Shown here: positions 23,601 to 33,104 of the stretch, piece by piece
Position numbering within the stretch: the stretch's first letter is position 1
Layout of the letters: each line of letters opens with the position of its first letter
Origin: Isoperla grammatica
Lineage: Eukaryota > Arthropoda > Insecta > Plecoptera > Perlodidae
Reading direction: 5' to 3'
DNA: 64,000 nt
NCBI GenBank assembly: GCA_945910005.1
Contig: OX246749.1
Location: 25,666,151-25,730,150 of the forward strand
Made by a program: the position numbers and the translations under genes
Notes under the pieces: model-generated
The model's input: only the letters and a program-made list of their open reading frames with translations
Told to the model about the DNA's origin: nothing
Database searches by the model: none

Positions 23601-26600
23601 TTACGTCTCCGAGTGCACCATCACACTGTCTCAGCATGAGTTTGAGCAGTGAACCAGCGGGGCGGATAATCTAAATGTTAATAGTGAACTGTATGCGACA
23701 GTATGACTTGAAAAAACGATTCATTGTATAGTAAAAATATAAATTTATTGTCAAGAGACAACAAGAAACCCTAGTTTCACGCGAACGAAGTCGCGAGCAC
23801 GCTCGTTATTAACAACGGGGTCAATGGTGTTTAAGATAAGCTGGTTATTGAAAAGTGAAAACATTATCTCGGACTGTCAAGAAGTTTAGTGTTTTAATTG
23901 ATTACTATGACTATAACTCCAAATTTCAAGTTGATCGGACGTTCCGTTCGACCACTATCGACAGACATAAAAAAACAAAAACGAATGAAGTGCCGTAAGA
24001 GTCTAATGGAGACGCTCGCTTCGCTCGCTTAATTACTTATTTACAAAAAACAAAAACAACGCACTACAAAAGAACAACTTTTCGCTTTCCGCAGAATAAT
24101 TTAACTAAACAATTACAGTTTCTGTATTTTTTTTTGTGCACAATACAACCATATATTGTTTCATTTAATAGGCTTTTATTGATTTTCAAAGTTCGCTTCA
24201 TCTTTAATTCTCATACTTGTATCATGTCAAAATAGCTGTAGCGACTTCGTTCTTTTTTCCTTGAATTTCAAATATTGAGGCTAAAATAATTATATGCATG
24301 ATTCTTCAGTCACACGTCACATCAAAAGGAACAAAAAGTCATATGCGCAATAAAATATAAATTAGCAAATGTCGCTACCCATGTCAACTTGTCAACCTCC
24401 CGAGGAGATAATAACGAAACCCTTCCACGCACGTGGCCGGAGCCGGTAATAATGCAGGGCCGTCCGCGCTAGGAAACCTCTTCTCGTAGCCTGAGGCGGT
24501 CTAGCGTTAGCCCCGCGCCCAGTTTAGCACATTCGTTCATAGGAGCAATTTTATTAAAATTAGCTTTTAAGGGGACGTTATATAATTAAAAATTAAAAAT
24601 TTCACAAATGTGAACTTATCACCATGAAATTGTAGACACACGTACATCAGAACCTTAATATTACATGCTAATTATTGTAAAAGAAGTTTGCGACCATTTA
24701 CCGACCATTTTTGATCACATTCTGTCTTTTTATACAATTTTACCGATCTCCAAAGGGACTCAAGTACAATTCAGAAAGCGAGTGATGAAAAAATAAAACC
24801 ATGTATGGTAATAACAAGCTAATTACACTGAATGCGTATCCATTTTGTGTGATCATTTATAAAAACCCAATACGTCAGCTTTGAAACTTGGTATTATGAA
24901 AGCCTCTGAAAATTTGAAGAGAATTGTTTAAAAATGTATGAGATTTCTTTCAATGAATCTTTCTCCTTGATCTTAAGTAGTGTTAATTTATAATTCATTG
25001 GGCAATTAACATTGAAGTTTTCCATCAAAAATAACTTGGTGCACAACTGGAATTCATTAGTTACGTTTGTATGGTATTTTGCTAATGAAGCCGTCAGCTA
25101 TATATTAAGGACACTCTTTCAACTCAATCTTCCTTTCTTGCCTTAACACTTTTCGAGGTAGGAAGGTAGAACTCATTCATTTCTCAACCAAATCTCTTCA
25201 AATGTTTGAAATACGTACAAAATTTGTAAGTTTTAAAACTGATGAGAGCGGGATTTATAAATTAAAAATTATGTTCAATATTCATTTTTTTTTTTTACTT
25301 AAATTCGTTTCTTTTCGCCATAAAGAATTTTTTCACTAAATCGATACGTCTTTGTCAACATTTCCAGATCATTACCATTATCATTATCATGTCTAACACG
25401 CTTTTTTAAATTTTATTTATCGTTTACTTCATGAACTTTAAAAGTCTTTTCGAAGCCCGGTAATATTGTACTTCAAAACAGAATGTGCTCAAAACAATAT
25501 TGAAACACTTAATGTGTAATATTAAGGTGCGGATGTACTTGTGTAGGTAATGTCAGGCTGATCGGGTTATATTTGTTAAATTTAAATTGATTTACTATAC
25601 ACGCCCTACTGTCCACTTAAAAGCTTATTTTCTAAATTTATCTCATGCGGATTATTGTAATTTTCCCTATATCATACAAAGATAAGGTCGAGTTCCAAAA
25701 ATTAAAAAACCACCCCGAACCGGGAATCCAGCCCTAATACTTCTGCATTGGAATCAGGAAATAAACTAAACCCACTAGACCAACGAGCCACACAACGCGC
25801 TCAAGTGTGTGAAACAGTGAGACTCACCGTTAGTATAGAGGTCGGCCCAGGCGTAGCTCCAGCCACCGTTCCCGGCTCGGACTCGACAAGCGACCATCCA
25901 TGCATTATAGCCCGTCACCTTCAGGGCGACCCCGCAGTCCCCCGCCTCCAGACCCCGGCCGCTGTAGCTGTAGCCGGTGAACTTAGCGGTCAGATGGGTA
26001 GAGTTGGCCTGGGACAGAGACCCCTGACTAAGATCCAGCAGTGGACCTTCCTCGCCATACTGGTTCCACCACGTGAACTGACAACCGGCCAGGGCTACAC
26101 CAGCAGAGCAGGTGTAGGTGACAGTCTGGAAGGCTGAGGGTACTCGCACGTACTCCGGGGTCATGTTAAGGTTGTAAGACGCCACCCCTGAGACACAGAA
26201 CAAACACAATTATGTCGCGTTGCAATACAACTGACACCCGGCCAGGGCTACGCCAGTAGAGCAGATGAAGGTGACAGTCTGGAGGGCTTAAGATACTCGC
26301 ACGTGGTCCGGGGTCAGGGTGAGGTTGTAGGACGCGACCCCTGAGACACAGAACAAACACAATTATGTCGCGTTGCAATACAACTGACACCCGGCCAGGG
26401 CTACGCCAGCTAAGCAGGTGAAGGTGACAGTGTGGGGAGCGTGGGATACTCGCACGTAGTCCGGGGTCATGGTGAGGCTGTAGGACGCGACCCCTGAGAC
26501 ACAGAACAAACACTATTTTGTCGCGTAGCAATACAACTGACACCCGGCCAGGGCTACGTCAGCAGAGCAGGCGTAGGTGACAGTCTGGAGGGCTTGGGAT

Positions 26601-27736
26601 ACTCGCACGTAGTCCGGGGTCATGGTGAGGCTGTAGGACGCCACCCCTGAGACACAGAACAAACACAATTATGTCGCGTTGCAATACAACTGACACCCGG
26701 CCAGGGCTACGTCAGCAGAGCAGGTGTAGGTGACAGTGTGGAGGGCTCGGGATACTCGCACGTAGTCCGGGGTCATGGTGAGGCTGTAGGACGCGACCCC
26801 TGAGACACAGAACAAACACAATTATGTCGCGTTGCAATACAACTGACACCCGGCCAGGGCTACGTCAGCAGAGCAGGTGTAGGTGACAGTCTGGAGGGCT
26901 TGGGATACTCGCACGTAGTCCGGGGTCATGGTGAGGCTGTAGGACGCGACCCCTGAGACACAGAACAAACACAATTATGTCGCGTTGCAATACAACTGAC
27001 ACCCGGCCAGGGCTACGTCAGCAGAGCAGGTGAAGGTGACAGTCTGGAGGGCTTGGGATACTGTCACACAGTCCGGGGTCATAGTGAGGCTGTAGGACGC
27101 GACCCCTGAGACACAGAATAAACACAATTATGCCGCGTTGCAATACAACTGGTCTAGAATCCATACTCTGGAGAAATCTTATAAAAACCTATGTGTAATA
27201 TATAATAATAATGTGGAGCACATCATAAGCAAATATCATAAGACCCCTGTAGCATATGATAGCTACGATAGTGAGCTATCAGCAAAAGACTCCACATAAT
27301 TGAAATGGAATGGTGGTAATGACTGTGATAACGATTTTCTTAGTTATTTTAGGAAATCGTTATCACAGTCATACTGATTATAGCGTTAAATACATTTATC
27401 ATTCAGTGTGTAGGGCTTACCAAACCACAGCAGTATGGTTACTCAGATTTTGATTTTGTGTTTCAATCTTGAGATATAATTAAAAAATGAAAATTTTCTG
27501 CGGTTTTTGACGTAGAGTTATCCTTCGCTCAGTGTTCGCAACGTAACCGGCTAAGCGAGCGACCGCGGTTAAACCGTTGGCTATGTGTTTGTAATGCACG
27601 TATGAATATTTCACATATTCACGACAAGTTACAAAATTTATATTTCATACAAGTTTAAATTAATATGATTGTTTTACTTACGGACAAACAGCAAACAGGC
27701 GAAGCCCAACAGGGACAGAAGAACGTTGCTGAACAT
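16969..27736 (-). CDS. secreted three-Ig-domain protein with coiled coil (five exons)
   Basis: The gene model joins minus-strand exons 27736-27682, 26187-25828, 22871-22551, 18813-18499 and 17684-16969. Every junction has GT/AG ends and phase 1, and the frame stays open for 588 residues. Order: signal peptide (1-18), Ig1 (about 19-138), Ig2 (139-246), Ig3 (246-351), a linker with three cysteines, then an alanine-rich coiled coil (about 408-582). There is no membrane segment, so a secreted and probably oligomeric protein is inferred. The Ig-plus-coiled-coil layout resembles molluscan FREP/CREP-type immune proteins, which normally add a fibrinogen or C-type lectin domain at the C terminus. None is visible here. 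Exon 5 ends in TAG, but a GT lies just before it, so a further exon outside the recognised set is possible. Introns 1 and 3 carry arrays copied from their own 3' ends. Confidence 0.8.
17685..18498 (-). other. intron 4
   Basis: An 814-nt phase-1 intron starting GTAAGT and ending TTTCAG. It holds a short (CAT)n run near 17894-17913 and no other feature I can name. Confidence 0.75.
18499..18813 (-). CDS. exon 4: Ig3 domain (C2-like)
   Basis: A 315-nt symmetric phase 1-1 exon with acceptor TGCTTCAG|GT and a strong donor ACTG|GTAAGT. The domain has the canonical pair C266 (TATCEVKGARP) and C330 (GKVLKCVVSH) and the core tryptophan in NVSW, with DNG before the F strand. It fits the CD80-like/C2-set type. 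NVS is a potential N-glycosylation site. Directly upstream on this strand lies the 102-bp array made from this exon's first ~62 nt and its 3' splice site. Confidence 0.85.
18814..21024 (-). repeat. 102-bp array of duplicated 3' splice site plus exon-4 start
   Basis: About 21 tandem copies (period 102: starts at 18816, 18918, 19020 and so on). Read on the gene strand, each unit is ~40 nt of intron 3' end finishing in GCTTCAG or GCTTTAG. It continues with GTCCCCCCAGCGCACCAACC and the next part of exon 4, with a 15-nt deletion relative to the intact exon. The AG is preserved in essentially every unit, as CAG or TAG. If used, most units would read about 22 Ig3 residues and then a TAG stop; one unit near 19667 has lost that stop. 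The intact exon is the last member of the series. Confidence 0.92.
21025..22255. repeat. ~147-bp intronic tandem repeat
   Basis: About eight diverged copies of a unit containing GGGCCCATATCTCAGCCAG, GTCTAGCTACAACTAG and CACAATGTGTGTTAGGCCC. Spacing is 144-147 bp. It lies in intron 3 next to the 102-bp array but is unrelated to it and carries no exon sequence. Confidence 0.88.
22551..22871 (-). CDS. exon 3: Ig2 domain with rearranged cysteines
   Basis: A 321-nt symmetric phase 1-1 exon, acceptor GGTTACAG and donor GCAA|GTAGGT. It aligns by pattern with Ig1. DWC173SF matches Ig1 GC54QF, and GEC209GLAVSNVSEEDNG matches Ig1 GDC103GVALKV. The usual B-strand cysteine position falls in EARFALKA, and the usual F-strand position falls in GPVTGHI. 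The canonical disulfide is therefore absent while the second, C-to-E/F type, pair is kept. NVS is a possible glycosylation site. The DxG before the F strand is retained, which supports an Ig fold. Confidence 0.8.
22872..25827 (-). other. intron 2
   Basis: A 2,956-nt phase-1 intron (GTGAGT ... TTACAG). It includes a fragment of the dispersed CGAGCG-end element at 23912-24033 and a tRNA-related scrap at 25701-25740 (minus-strand GGATTCCCGGTTCGGGGTGG). A plus-strand frame at 22600-23253 overlaps exon 3 and runs into the intron; it has no recognisable domain. Confidence 0.7.
23912..24033 (+). mobile_element. dispersed CGAGCG-end element, copy 5 (3' fragment)
   Basis: Retains TTGATCGGACGTTCCGTTCG, the CTATCGACAGACATAAA block and the end GACGCTCGCTTCGCTCGCTT. 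It lies inside intron 2 of the Ig gene. Confidence 0.65.
25828..26187 (-). CDS. exon 2: Ig1 domain
   Basis: A 360-nt symmetric phase 1-1 exon, acceptor TGTGTCTCAG|GG and donor AACG|GTGAGT. Cysteines C45 (VTYTCSAG) and C119 (WMVACRV) form the expected B-F pair, and C54 (AGCQFTWW) and C103 (AGDCGVAL) form a second pair. Core tryptophans follow C54. NMT and NST are possible glycosylation sites. The domain runs V-like with a long C'-D region. On the upstream side of the exon lies an array of six further copies of its acceptor and first ~111 nt. Confidence 0.85.
26188..27150 (-). repeat. 153-bp array of duplicated 3' splice site plus exon-2 start
   Basis: Six tandem copies upstream of the intact exon 2, with unit starts at 26233, 26386, 26539, 26692, 26845 and 26998 (period 153). 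On the gene strand each unit ends its intron part in TCTGTGTCTCAG and continues with the Ig1 start: a TMTPDYVRV-like stretch through TYTC to AGCQ. It then switches to CAACGCGACATAATTG, placing an in-frame TAA stop soon after. AG is preserved in all. The design is the same as in the 102-bp array but is built from a different exon and breakpoints. Confidence 0.92.
27151..27681 (-). other. 5' part of intron 1, with hairpin at 27320-27371
   Basis: The intron starts GTAAGT at 27681. A perfect 18-bp inverted repeat TGACTGTGATAACGATTT (27320-27337) and its complement (27354-27371) is separated by 16 nt. No exon was recognised here. Confidence 0.65.
27682..27736 (-). CDS. exon 1: signal peptide
   Basis: ATG at 27736 opens MFSNVLLSLLGFACLLFV, a short N-region followed by a strongly hydrophobic core typical of a secretory signal peptide. 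The exon ends TTTGTCC|GTAAGT after 18 codons plus one base, phase 1 like the other introns. The longer frame that starts further upstream is discarded because the TATA box would fall inside it. Confidence 0.8.
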
Positions 27737-27774
27737 TATAAGACTGGTAGGGTACCTCCTTCGATAATATTGCA

Positions 27775-27826
27775 GTGAAGACTGAGATAGTTGTGGCTGT
27801 TGGACCCAGCCCAGCGTGTTTATATA
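27775..27826 (-). promoter_or_regulatory. TATA promoter of the Ig/coiled-coil gene
   Basis: Minus strand TATATAAA at 27826-27819 lies about 85 nt upstream of the ATG. A start site around 27795-27783 is expected; CCACAAC and TCAGTCT both resemble initiator sequences at suitable distances. The resulting 5' UTR would be about 50 nt. Confidence 0.6.
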
Positions 27827-27949
27827 GCCAGGCGTTGCCGAGGCCTCTACAGGTCTGTAACACAATCTGGCTTTCGCAATTCCTTGAAAACAAAAATACA
27901 ATTTAACAATTTTACCATCCCAGGTCCTAGGTATTATTAATAGCACTAG

Positions 27950-28012
27950 AATAACGCTCTGTTTGGCGCGTTGATAAGCGAGCGCGTCTAAATCTACGAA
28001 CGTTCTGGCTGA
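27950..28012 (+). mobile_element. dispersed CGAGCG-end element, copy 6 (5' fragment)
   Basis: GCTCTGTTTGGCGCGTTGAT, then AAGCGAGCGCGTC and ACGAACGTTCTGG, match the start of copy 3. The rest is missing. It lies ~130 bp upstream of the Ig-gene promoter. Confidence 0.65.
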
Positions 28013-28060
28013 CGTAGACTAGGAGACCTACGTGATATGGGGCCTCAACCTTGAACAAAT

Positions 28061-28260
28061 GAGTTTGGAATCACATTTTCACAAATAAACCACAGGTTTA
28101 AATCAACTATGTATAAAAGTATTTAATTTATTTAAAAATTTTGAAATGTGTACTCGTTTGATTGATCAAATTAGATAAAAATATAAATCACAGTAATTAA
28201 ATTTGAAATCTCAATATACATCGAATTCAACAATTCTAGTAACGTGATAATCATGCAAGT
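28061..28260 (+). repeat. duplicated block A, forward copy
   Basis: About 200 bp that recur in inverted orientation at 40052-40251. Shared landmarks are GAAATGTGTACTCGTTTGAT, AATCTCAATATACATCGAAT and AACGTGATAATCATGCAAGT. Identity is roughly 90% by eye. Confidence 0.85.
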
Positions 28261-28539
28261 AATACCTTGCAGTAACAACTTTAATGTTCCACTAAAATCA
28301 CAATCATAACCTTATTAGTTTGATAGTAATTAGTAATTTAATTAACATACTAAAATACATTATGAGTGTAATGTCACCATTACGCTATTTTTAAATCTAT
28401 CGTCGTTACTAAATAGTATTAATGAAATGCTCAATCAATGCAACATCGAATTTTCTATTACCGTTTGAACTAGTTAATTAATATTATTAATTAAGCTATT
28501 ATTAATTAATTAATAATGATTTAAAATGTTAAGATAATA

Positions 28540-28640
28540 CAAGTTTGCCCCGACTGGGGAACAAACCTCCAGTAAATTCATATATTATTATATGTGGAGC
28601 CGGAGGATCCTGGTTCTATTCCCAGTCGGGGCGAACTCTT
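28540..28640. repeat. inverted pair of tRNA-like fragments
   Basis: GCCCCGACTGGGGA on one side pairs with TCCCAGTCGGGGC at 28619-28632. A B-box-like GGTTCTATTCC is at 28611-28622. It looks like two truncated SINE heads facing each other. Confidence 0.5.
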
Positions 28641-29180
28641 ATTACAGTTATACCTTCATACACTATCCAGTATCCATAACGATGGATCTAGCTTTAAAAA
28701 TCCAATATCATTTGACAGCTTGTGTTCAATTGATATTGAAACGGGAATGGTTATGTTTTGAGTTCTAATCAGGCAAAATATAAATATATCATACGATAAA
28801 GACTTATAACTCTAACTATATACTCAGAAATGTTTATCCACATTCATTTGCATACAACCATAGCGATAACAATCTAGTGATACACTCACTTTCCGAGGAT
28901 GAAACACAATTTTACAATTAAATAAATAGTAATAAAAGTACATATTTATTATTTGTGATTAATATTCCAAAACTCTTAAAGGAATCAGGGATATGTACGC
29001 AACCTACCTTAAACTGCTGCAATCAACATTAGTATTATACACATTTATATAAATAAATGTAATTTACGTAAATTTGTTTTTTAATTGTGATGTGTTATGT
29101 TGTAGGTCTATATTATACACATGACAGTTTTTTAGCCACAGTAGGGCCTACGTTTATATGGCACCAATAACTTGTGCTAT
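28620..29180 (+). repeat. duplicated block B, first copy
   Basis: About 560 bp repeated directly at 35700-36266, with an offset of 7,080 at the left edge. Identity is ~94% by eye. The duplication starts inside the tRNA-like sequence (CCCAGTCGGGGCGAACTC here, CCCAGTCAGGGCGAACTC there) and ends after GCACCAATAA. Confidence 0.88.
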
Positions 29181-29400
29181 TAGTCCTTCTGCCCAGGAGG
29201 TTTTGCTTACTAAAAAGGTCGACGCATTTTGACTTTGGAATATGATAAAACAACGTTACCTGAGTTGTAATTCATGAGGTGCTTTGCTGGCAAAAGGGCC
29301 AAACATGCCGCCATCTTGGATTTTATATGATTCACACTAATGGCTATAAAAACCAAATAGCTTGACCAATTTTATCTAAACTTTAGTATTTTATTATTAC
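29180..29400 (+). repeat. duplicated block C, forward copy
   Basis: About 220 bp recurring inverted at 31985-32181. Shared landmarks are TAGTCCTTC, GGTTTTGCTTAC, ATGATAAAACAACGTTAC, GCCGCCATCTTGGATTTTAT and TTCACACTAATGGCTATAAA. Confidence 0.85.
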
Positions 29401-29439
29401 AACGCTTATATTAACTTGCCTTGTTTGTCTGGACGAAAT

Positions 29440-30470
29440 CTTTGAATCAATATTCCACCTACTTCTAGATGTTCGATCAAGCTGAAATTTTTTACACAGA
29501 CGTATTCCTGATGACAATACATGAATCAACTGTCATATTTACTAAATTGTCAATTAGTTCATCATAATTAATTAATTAATGTTTTACATGGAAATCGATG
29601 AATCTTTGAATCGATATTTCACCTACTTTTAAATGTCCGATCAAGCTGAAAGTTTGTACACAAACGTATTTCTAATGACAATACATGAATCAATTGTCAT
29701 ATTTACTAAATTGTCAATGAATTAATCACAATTAATTAATTCATGTTTTATATGGAAATCGATGTTTTAACCCACTTTTCAACGTTAAATCGAATTGAAA
29801 GTTTTCACACAGACGTATTACTAATGACAATACACGAATCAATTGTCATATTTACTAAATAATCAATTAATTCATCATAATTAATTAATTGATGTTTTAT
29901 ATGGGAATCGATGTTTAACCCACTTTCCAACGTCAAATCAAGTTAAAAGTTTTCACACAGACGTGTTCTTAATGACAATACACGAATCAATTGTCGTATC
30001 AACTAAATAATCAATGAATTCATCAAAATTAATTAATTAATGTTTTATATGGGAATCGATGTTTCAACCACTTCCCAACGTTGAATCGAGTTGAAAGTTT
30101 TCACACAGACGTATTCTGAATGACAATACATGAATCAATTGTCATATTTACTAAATATTCAATGAAGCCATCATAATTAATTAATTGATGTTTTATATGG
30201 GAATCGATATTTCACCCACCGCCGAACGTCAAATTGAGCTCAAAGTTTTCACACAGACGTATTCTTAATAACAATACACGAATCAATTGTCATATTTATT
30301 TAATAATTAATTTAACCATCATAATTAATTAATCGATATTTCACCCACTTCCCAACGTCCGATCGAGCTGAAATTTTCACACAGTCGTATTTTCTAAATG
30401 ACAATATATGAATCAATGATCAGATTCACTAATTAATTAATCCACCATGATTAAACTATTAAACAATTAG
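29440..30470. repeat. ~150-bp AT-rich tandem repeat
   Basis: Six to seven diverged copies (spacing 148-164 bp) with TTCACACAGACGTATT, GACAATACATGAATCAAT and the palindromic AATTAATTAATT. It lies inside the block C inverted pair. Confidence 0.85.
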
Positions 30471-30760
30471 CTTCATATGGGAAATTAGTCACAGCTAGTG
30501 AGGATGGGCCAACCACATGCAGGCATGGTTCGGGACTCAAATATCCGTGACGAAAGCATCGAATATGTTTCTATGCAGCAAGAATGTCAACACGCTCCAC
30601 TTGTAAGTATGGTACAACCCCGTGCGGTGAGTCATTCACCATGTACGCATAGGTGCGTTCCCTTCGCGTGGTTCGACCTCACAGTTGATCGTTGGTGTTA
30701 GTTGGTGGTAGTTGGTGCTAGCGCAACTGCTGTTTTCTATCACGGTAGGAATTGATTGTT
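30471..30760. other. no gene seen
   Basis: A 67-codon plus frame begins here but has no recognisable feature. The stretch ends at the pentanucleotide array. Confidence 0.4.
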
Positions 30761-30762
30761 TT

Positions 30763-31142
30763 AATATAATATAATATAATATAATATAATATAATATAAT
30801 ATAATATAATATAATATAATATAATATAATATAATATAATATAATATAATATAATATAATATAATATAATATAATATAATATAATATAATATAATATAAT
30901 ATAATATAATATAATATAATATAATATTATATAATATAATATAATATAATATAATATAATATAATATAATATACTATAATATAATATAATATAATATACT
31001 ATAATATAATATAATATAATATAATATAATATAATATAATATAATATAATATAATATAATATAATATAATATAATATAATATAATATAATATAATATAAT
31101 ATAATATAATATAATATAATATAATATTATATAATAAAATAT
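30763..31142. repeat. (ATAAT)n microsatellite
   Basis: About 75 pentanucleotide repeats with a few interruptions (ATATTAT, ATACTAT). The long minus frame of Tyr-Ile-Leu repeats is an artefact. Confidence 0.95.
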
Positions 31143-31362
31143 AATTCTCCCATAGCCACATAACCCCACTTTTCATAAGCATTATTGGCCGATCGCTGGA
31201 TCGTGCATGAACGGAACTGTCCGAAATTCAAGTTTGCAATGCGAGCACGCTAGTTTGCGAGTGAAGTTAACAAGTACAAGTACACAAGTATGCAGTCTTC
31301 TAAATTCGGACACGTCCAGTGAGCATATATTCGATTGCAAGATTCTTTAAGACTAAAAAGTA

Positions 31363-31674
31363 TAAAATAATATTACATGAAAAAAATACCTTTTTTTAAA
31401 AACAACGCTTATATTAAAATGCACTAAAAAGTAAAAAATAAATTTTCGCCCAACAAATTTTTGCCTAACTCGGAAAATAAAAGCGTTGGGCGCTGTCGGT
31501 ATTGACATAGATAGCAATATTCTGCTGTTTATGCAGGGAAAGCGCCCAACGCTTTTATTTTCCGAGTTAGGCAAAAATTTGTTGGGCGAAAATTTATTTT
31601 TTACTTTTTAGTGCATTTTAATATAAGCGTTGTTTTTTAAAAAAAGTATTTTTTTTCATGTAATATTATTATAT
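31363..31674. repeat. long palindrome / fold-back element
   Basis: Two arms of ~135 bp (31363-31498 and 31539-31674) are near-perfect inverted repeats around a ~40-bp spacer. Landmarks are AATATTACATG, ACAACGCTTATATTAAAATG, GCCCAACAAATTTTTGCC and AAAGCGTTGGGCGC. Differences are mostly one-base length changes in A/T runs. Confidence 0.9.
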
Positions 31675-31984
31675 TCTATATTCCAATTACAATAAACTTG
31701 GGCGGGCGCCGAGCGCGGCAAGAGAGCGTAGCGCGACTCTTTAAAAATCCATATCTCGGGGAGTTTATATCTAACTAGAGACCTCAATTTCATTTCGTTG
31801 TTTTAACAATAAAGCTATCTAAAACGTTTATATGAAGTACTTTTCCAGTTAATACGCTTCTATAAAAGTTATAAGCTTAACATTCCAAAACTAAAAACAT
31901 TGAGTAGGAAAATGTTTTTTAAATCTATAATATAATAATAAAATTTTGTAAATTTCCTAAATAAGCACATTGTAATTGAAAAGT

Positions 31985-32181
31985 GCAATATAAAATACTA
32001 AGTTTTTTTTTAAATTGGTCAAGTACTTTGGTTTTTATAGCCATTAGTGTGAATTATATAAAATCCAAGATGGCGGCGTGTTTTTTAAACCCAATGACTC
32101 AAGTAACGTTGTTTTATCATATTCAAAAGTCAAAATGTGTCAACCTATTTTGTAAGCAAAACGTCCTGGGCTGAAGGACTA
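31985..32181 (-). repeat. duplicated block C, inverted copy
   Basis: The reverse complement of 29180-29400 with one internal replacement. The plus frame of 63 codons over it is incidental. Confidence 0.85.
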
Positions 32182-32268
32182 GACTATAGCCGCGTGACGC
32201 TACACCCGCTTGCTTCTTGATTTAGAAATGCCAGATTCCTCTGTGAGGATACGCGTTGGAATGTCTAA

Positions 32269-32915
32269 AGTGGAGACACCTTGGACAACGAACCAGTCGA
32301 TTCACCGCGTCGAGCTTATATTTACCTGGTTTGTAAACCCCTCGTTAGGGGGGTAGTTGGGCCGACTCGTTCGCGCTACATTCCATTCACTGATTTCCTC
32401 GAATTTCATAATTGGCTACACGAACAACTGTAAAAGCTAAATATCAAATATAAATTAATGTTTTATTTGAATTTACGTTTCGGAAACTTATTCCTAATAT
32501 AGATCAGAACACCACGAGCTTGAAACTTTTTTATTTTTTCTTGTAGCGTTATTATTAGATGAATGCGAATCAAACGATTTGCATACTGCTGATGCAGTAA
32601 TACTGCATACATGAATTACATAATATGTTTCTTCATAATCCTACTACAAAGAAGATTAAAAGATTACAATATGCATAAATGTATTTAGAAAACGATTGAG
32701 ATAATTGAAAATGGCGTAAAACCAGAAGCAAGAATAATAAAACTAGCATGGGGTATTTAACAGAATACAACAGTCCGCAATCTGATTTAACGATCTTCTA
32801 GCTTTGAATATTGACATGAATGCGATGCATTCCCAAGGGTTGTACAAAATATGGTCATCGCTCAGAACCGGTTTTCGCCGGAAATTCTGGTTCGTTGTCC
32901 GAGGTGTCTCCACTG
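32269..32915. mobile_element. TIR element, ~650 bp
   Basis: A 28-bp inverted repeat with one mismatch bounds the element: AGTGGAGACACC(T/C)TGG... at 32269-32296 and its complement at 32888-32915. No transposase frame and no convincing target duplication are visible. Confidence 0.7.
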
Positions 32916-33104
32916 TAGGCCTGCATCGCATGCTATTTGCGTCCCGTCTTGTTTCCTGTGAGCCAACAACACGTCGTGTGCAATGCCCAGTGAGGCGAGA
33001 TTGAACACAGCACACATTCTATCTATATCCCAGCCCTGGCCGACCGCAAGAGGGAAACTGAGAGAGCTTTCCAAGGAGCTGAATGTTTTACAGACGACCA
33101 AGTC

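Noticed and set aside
30718..31182. 154-codon Tyr-Ile-Leu frame
   Set aside because: Translation of the (ATAAT)n microsatellite.
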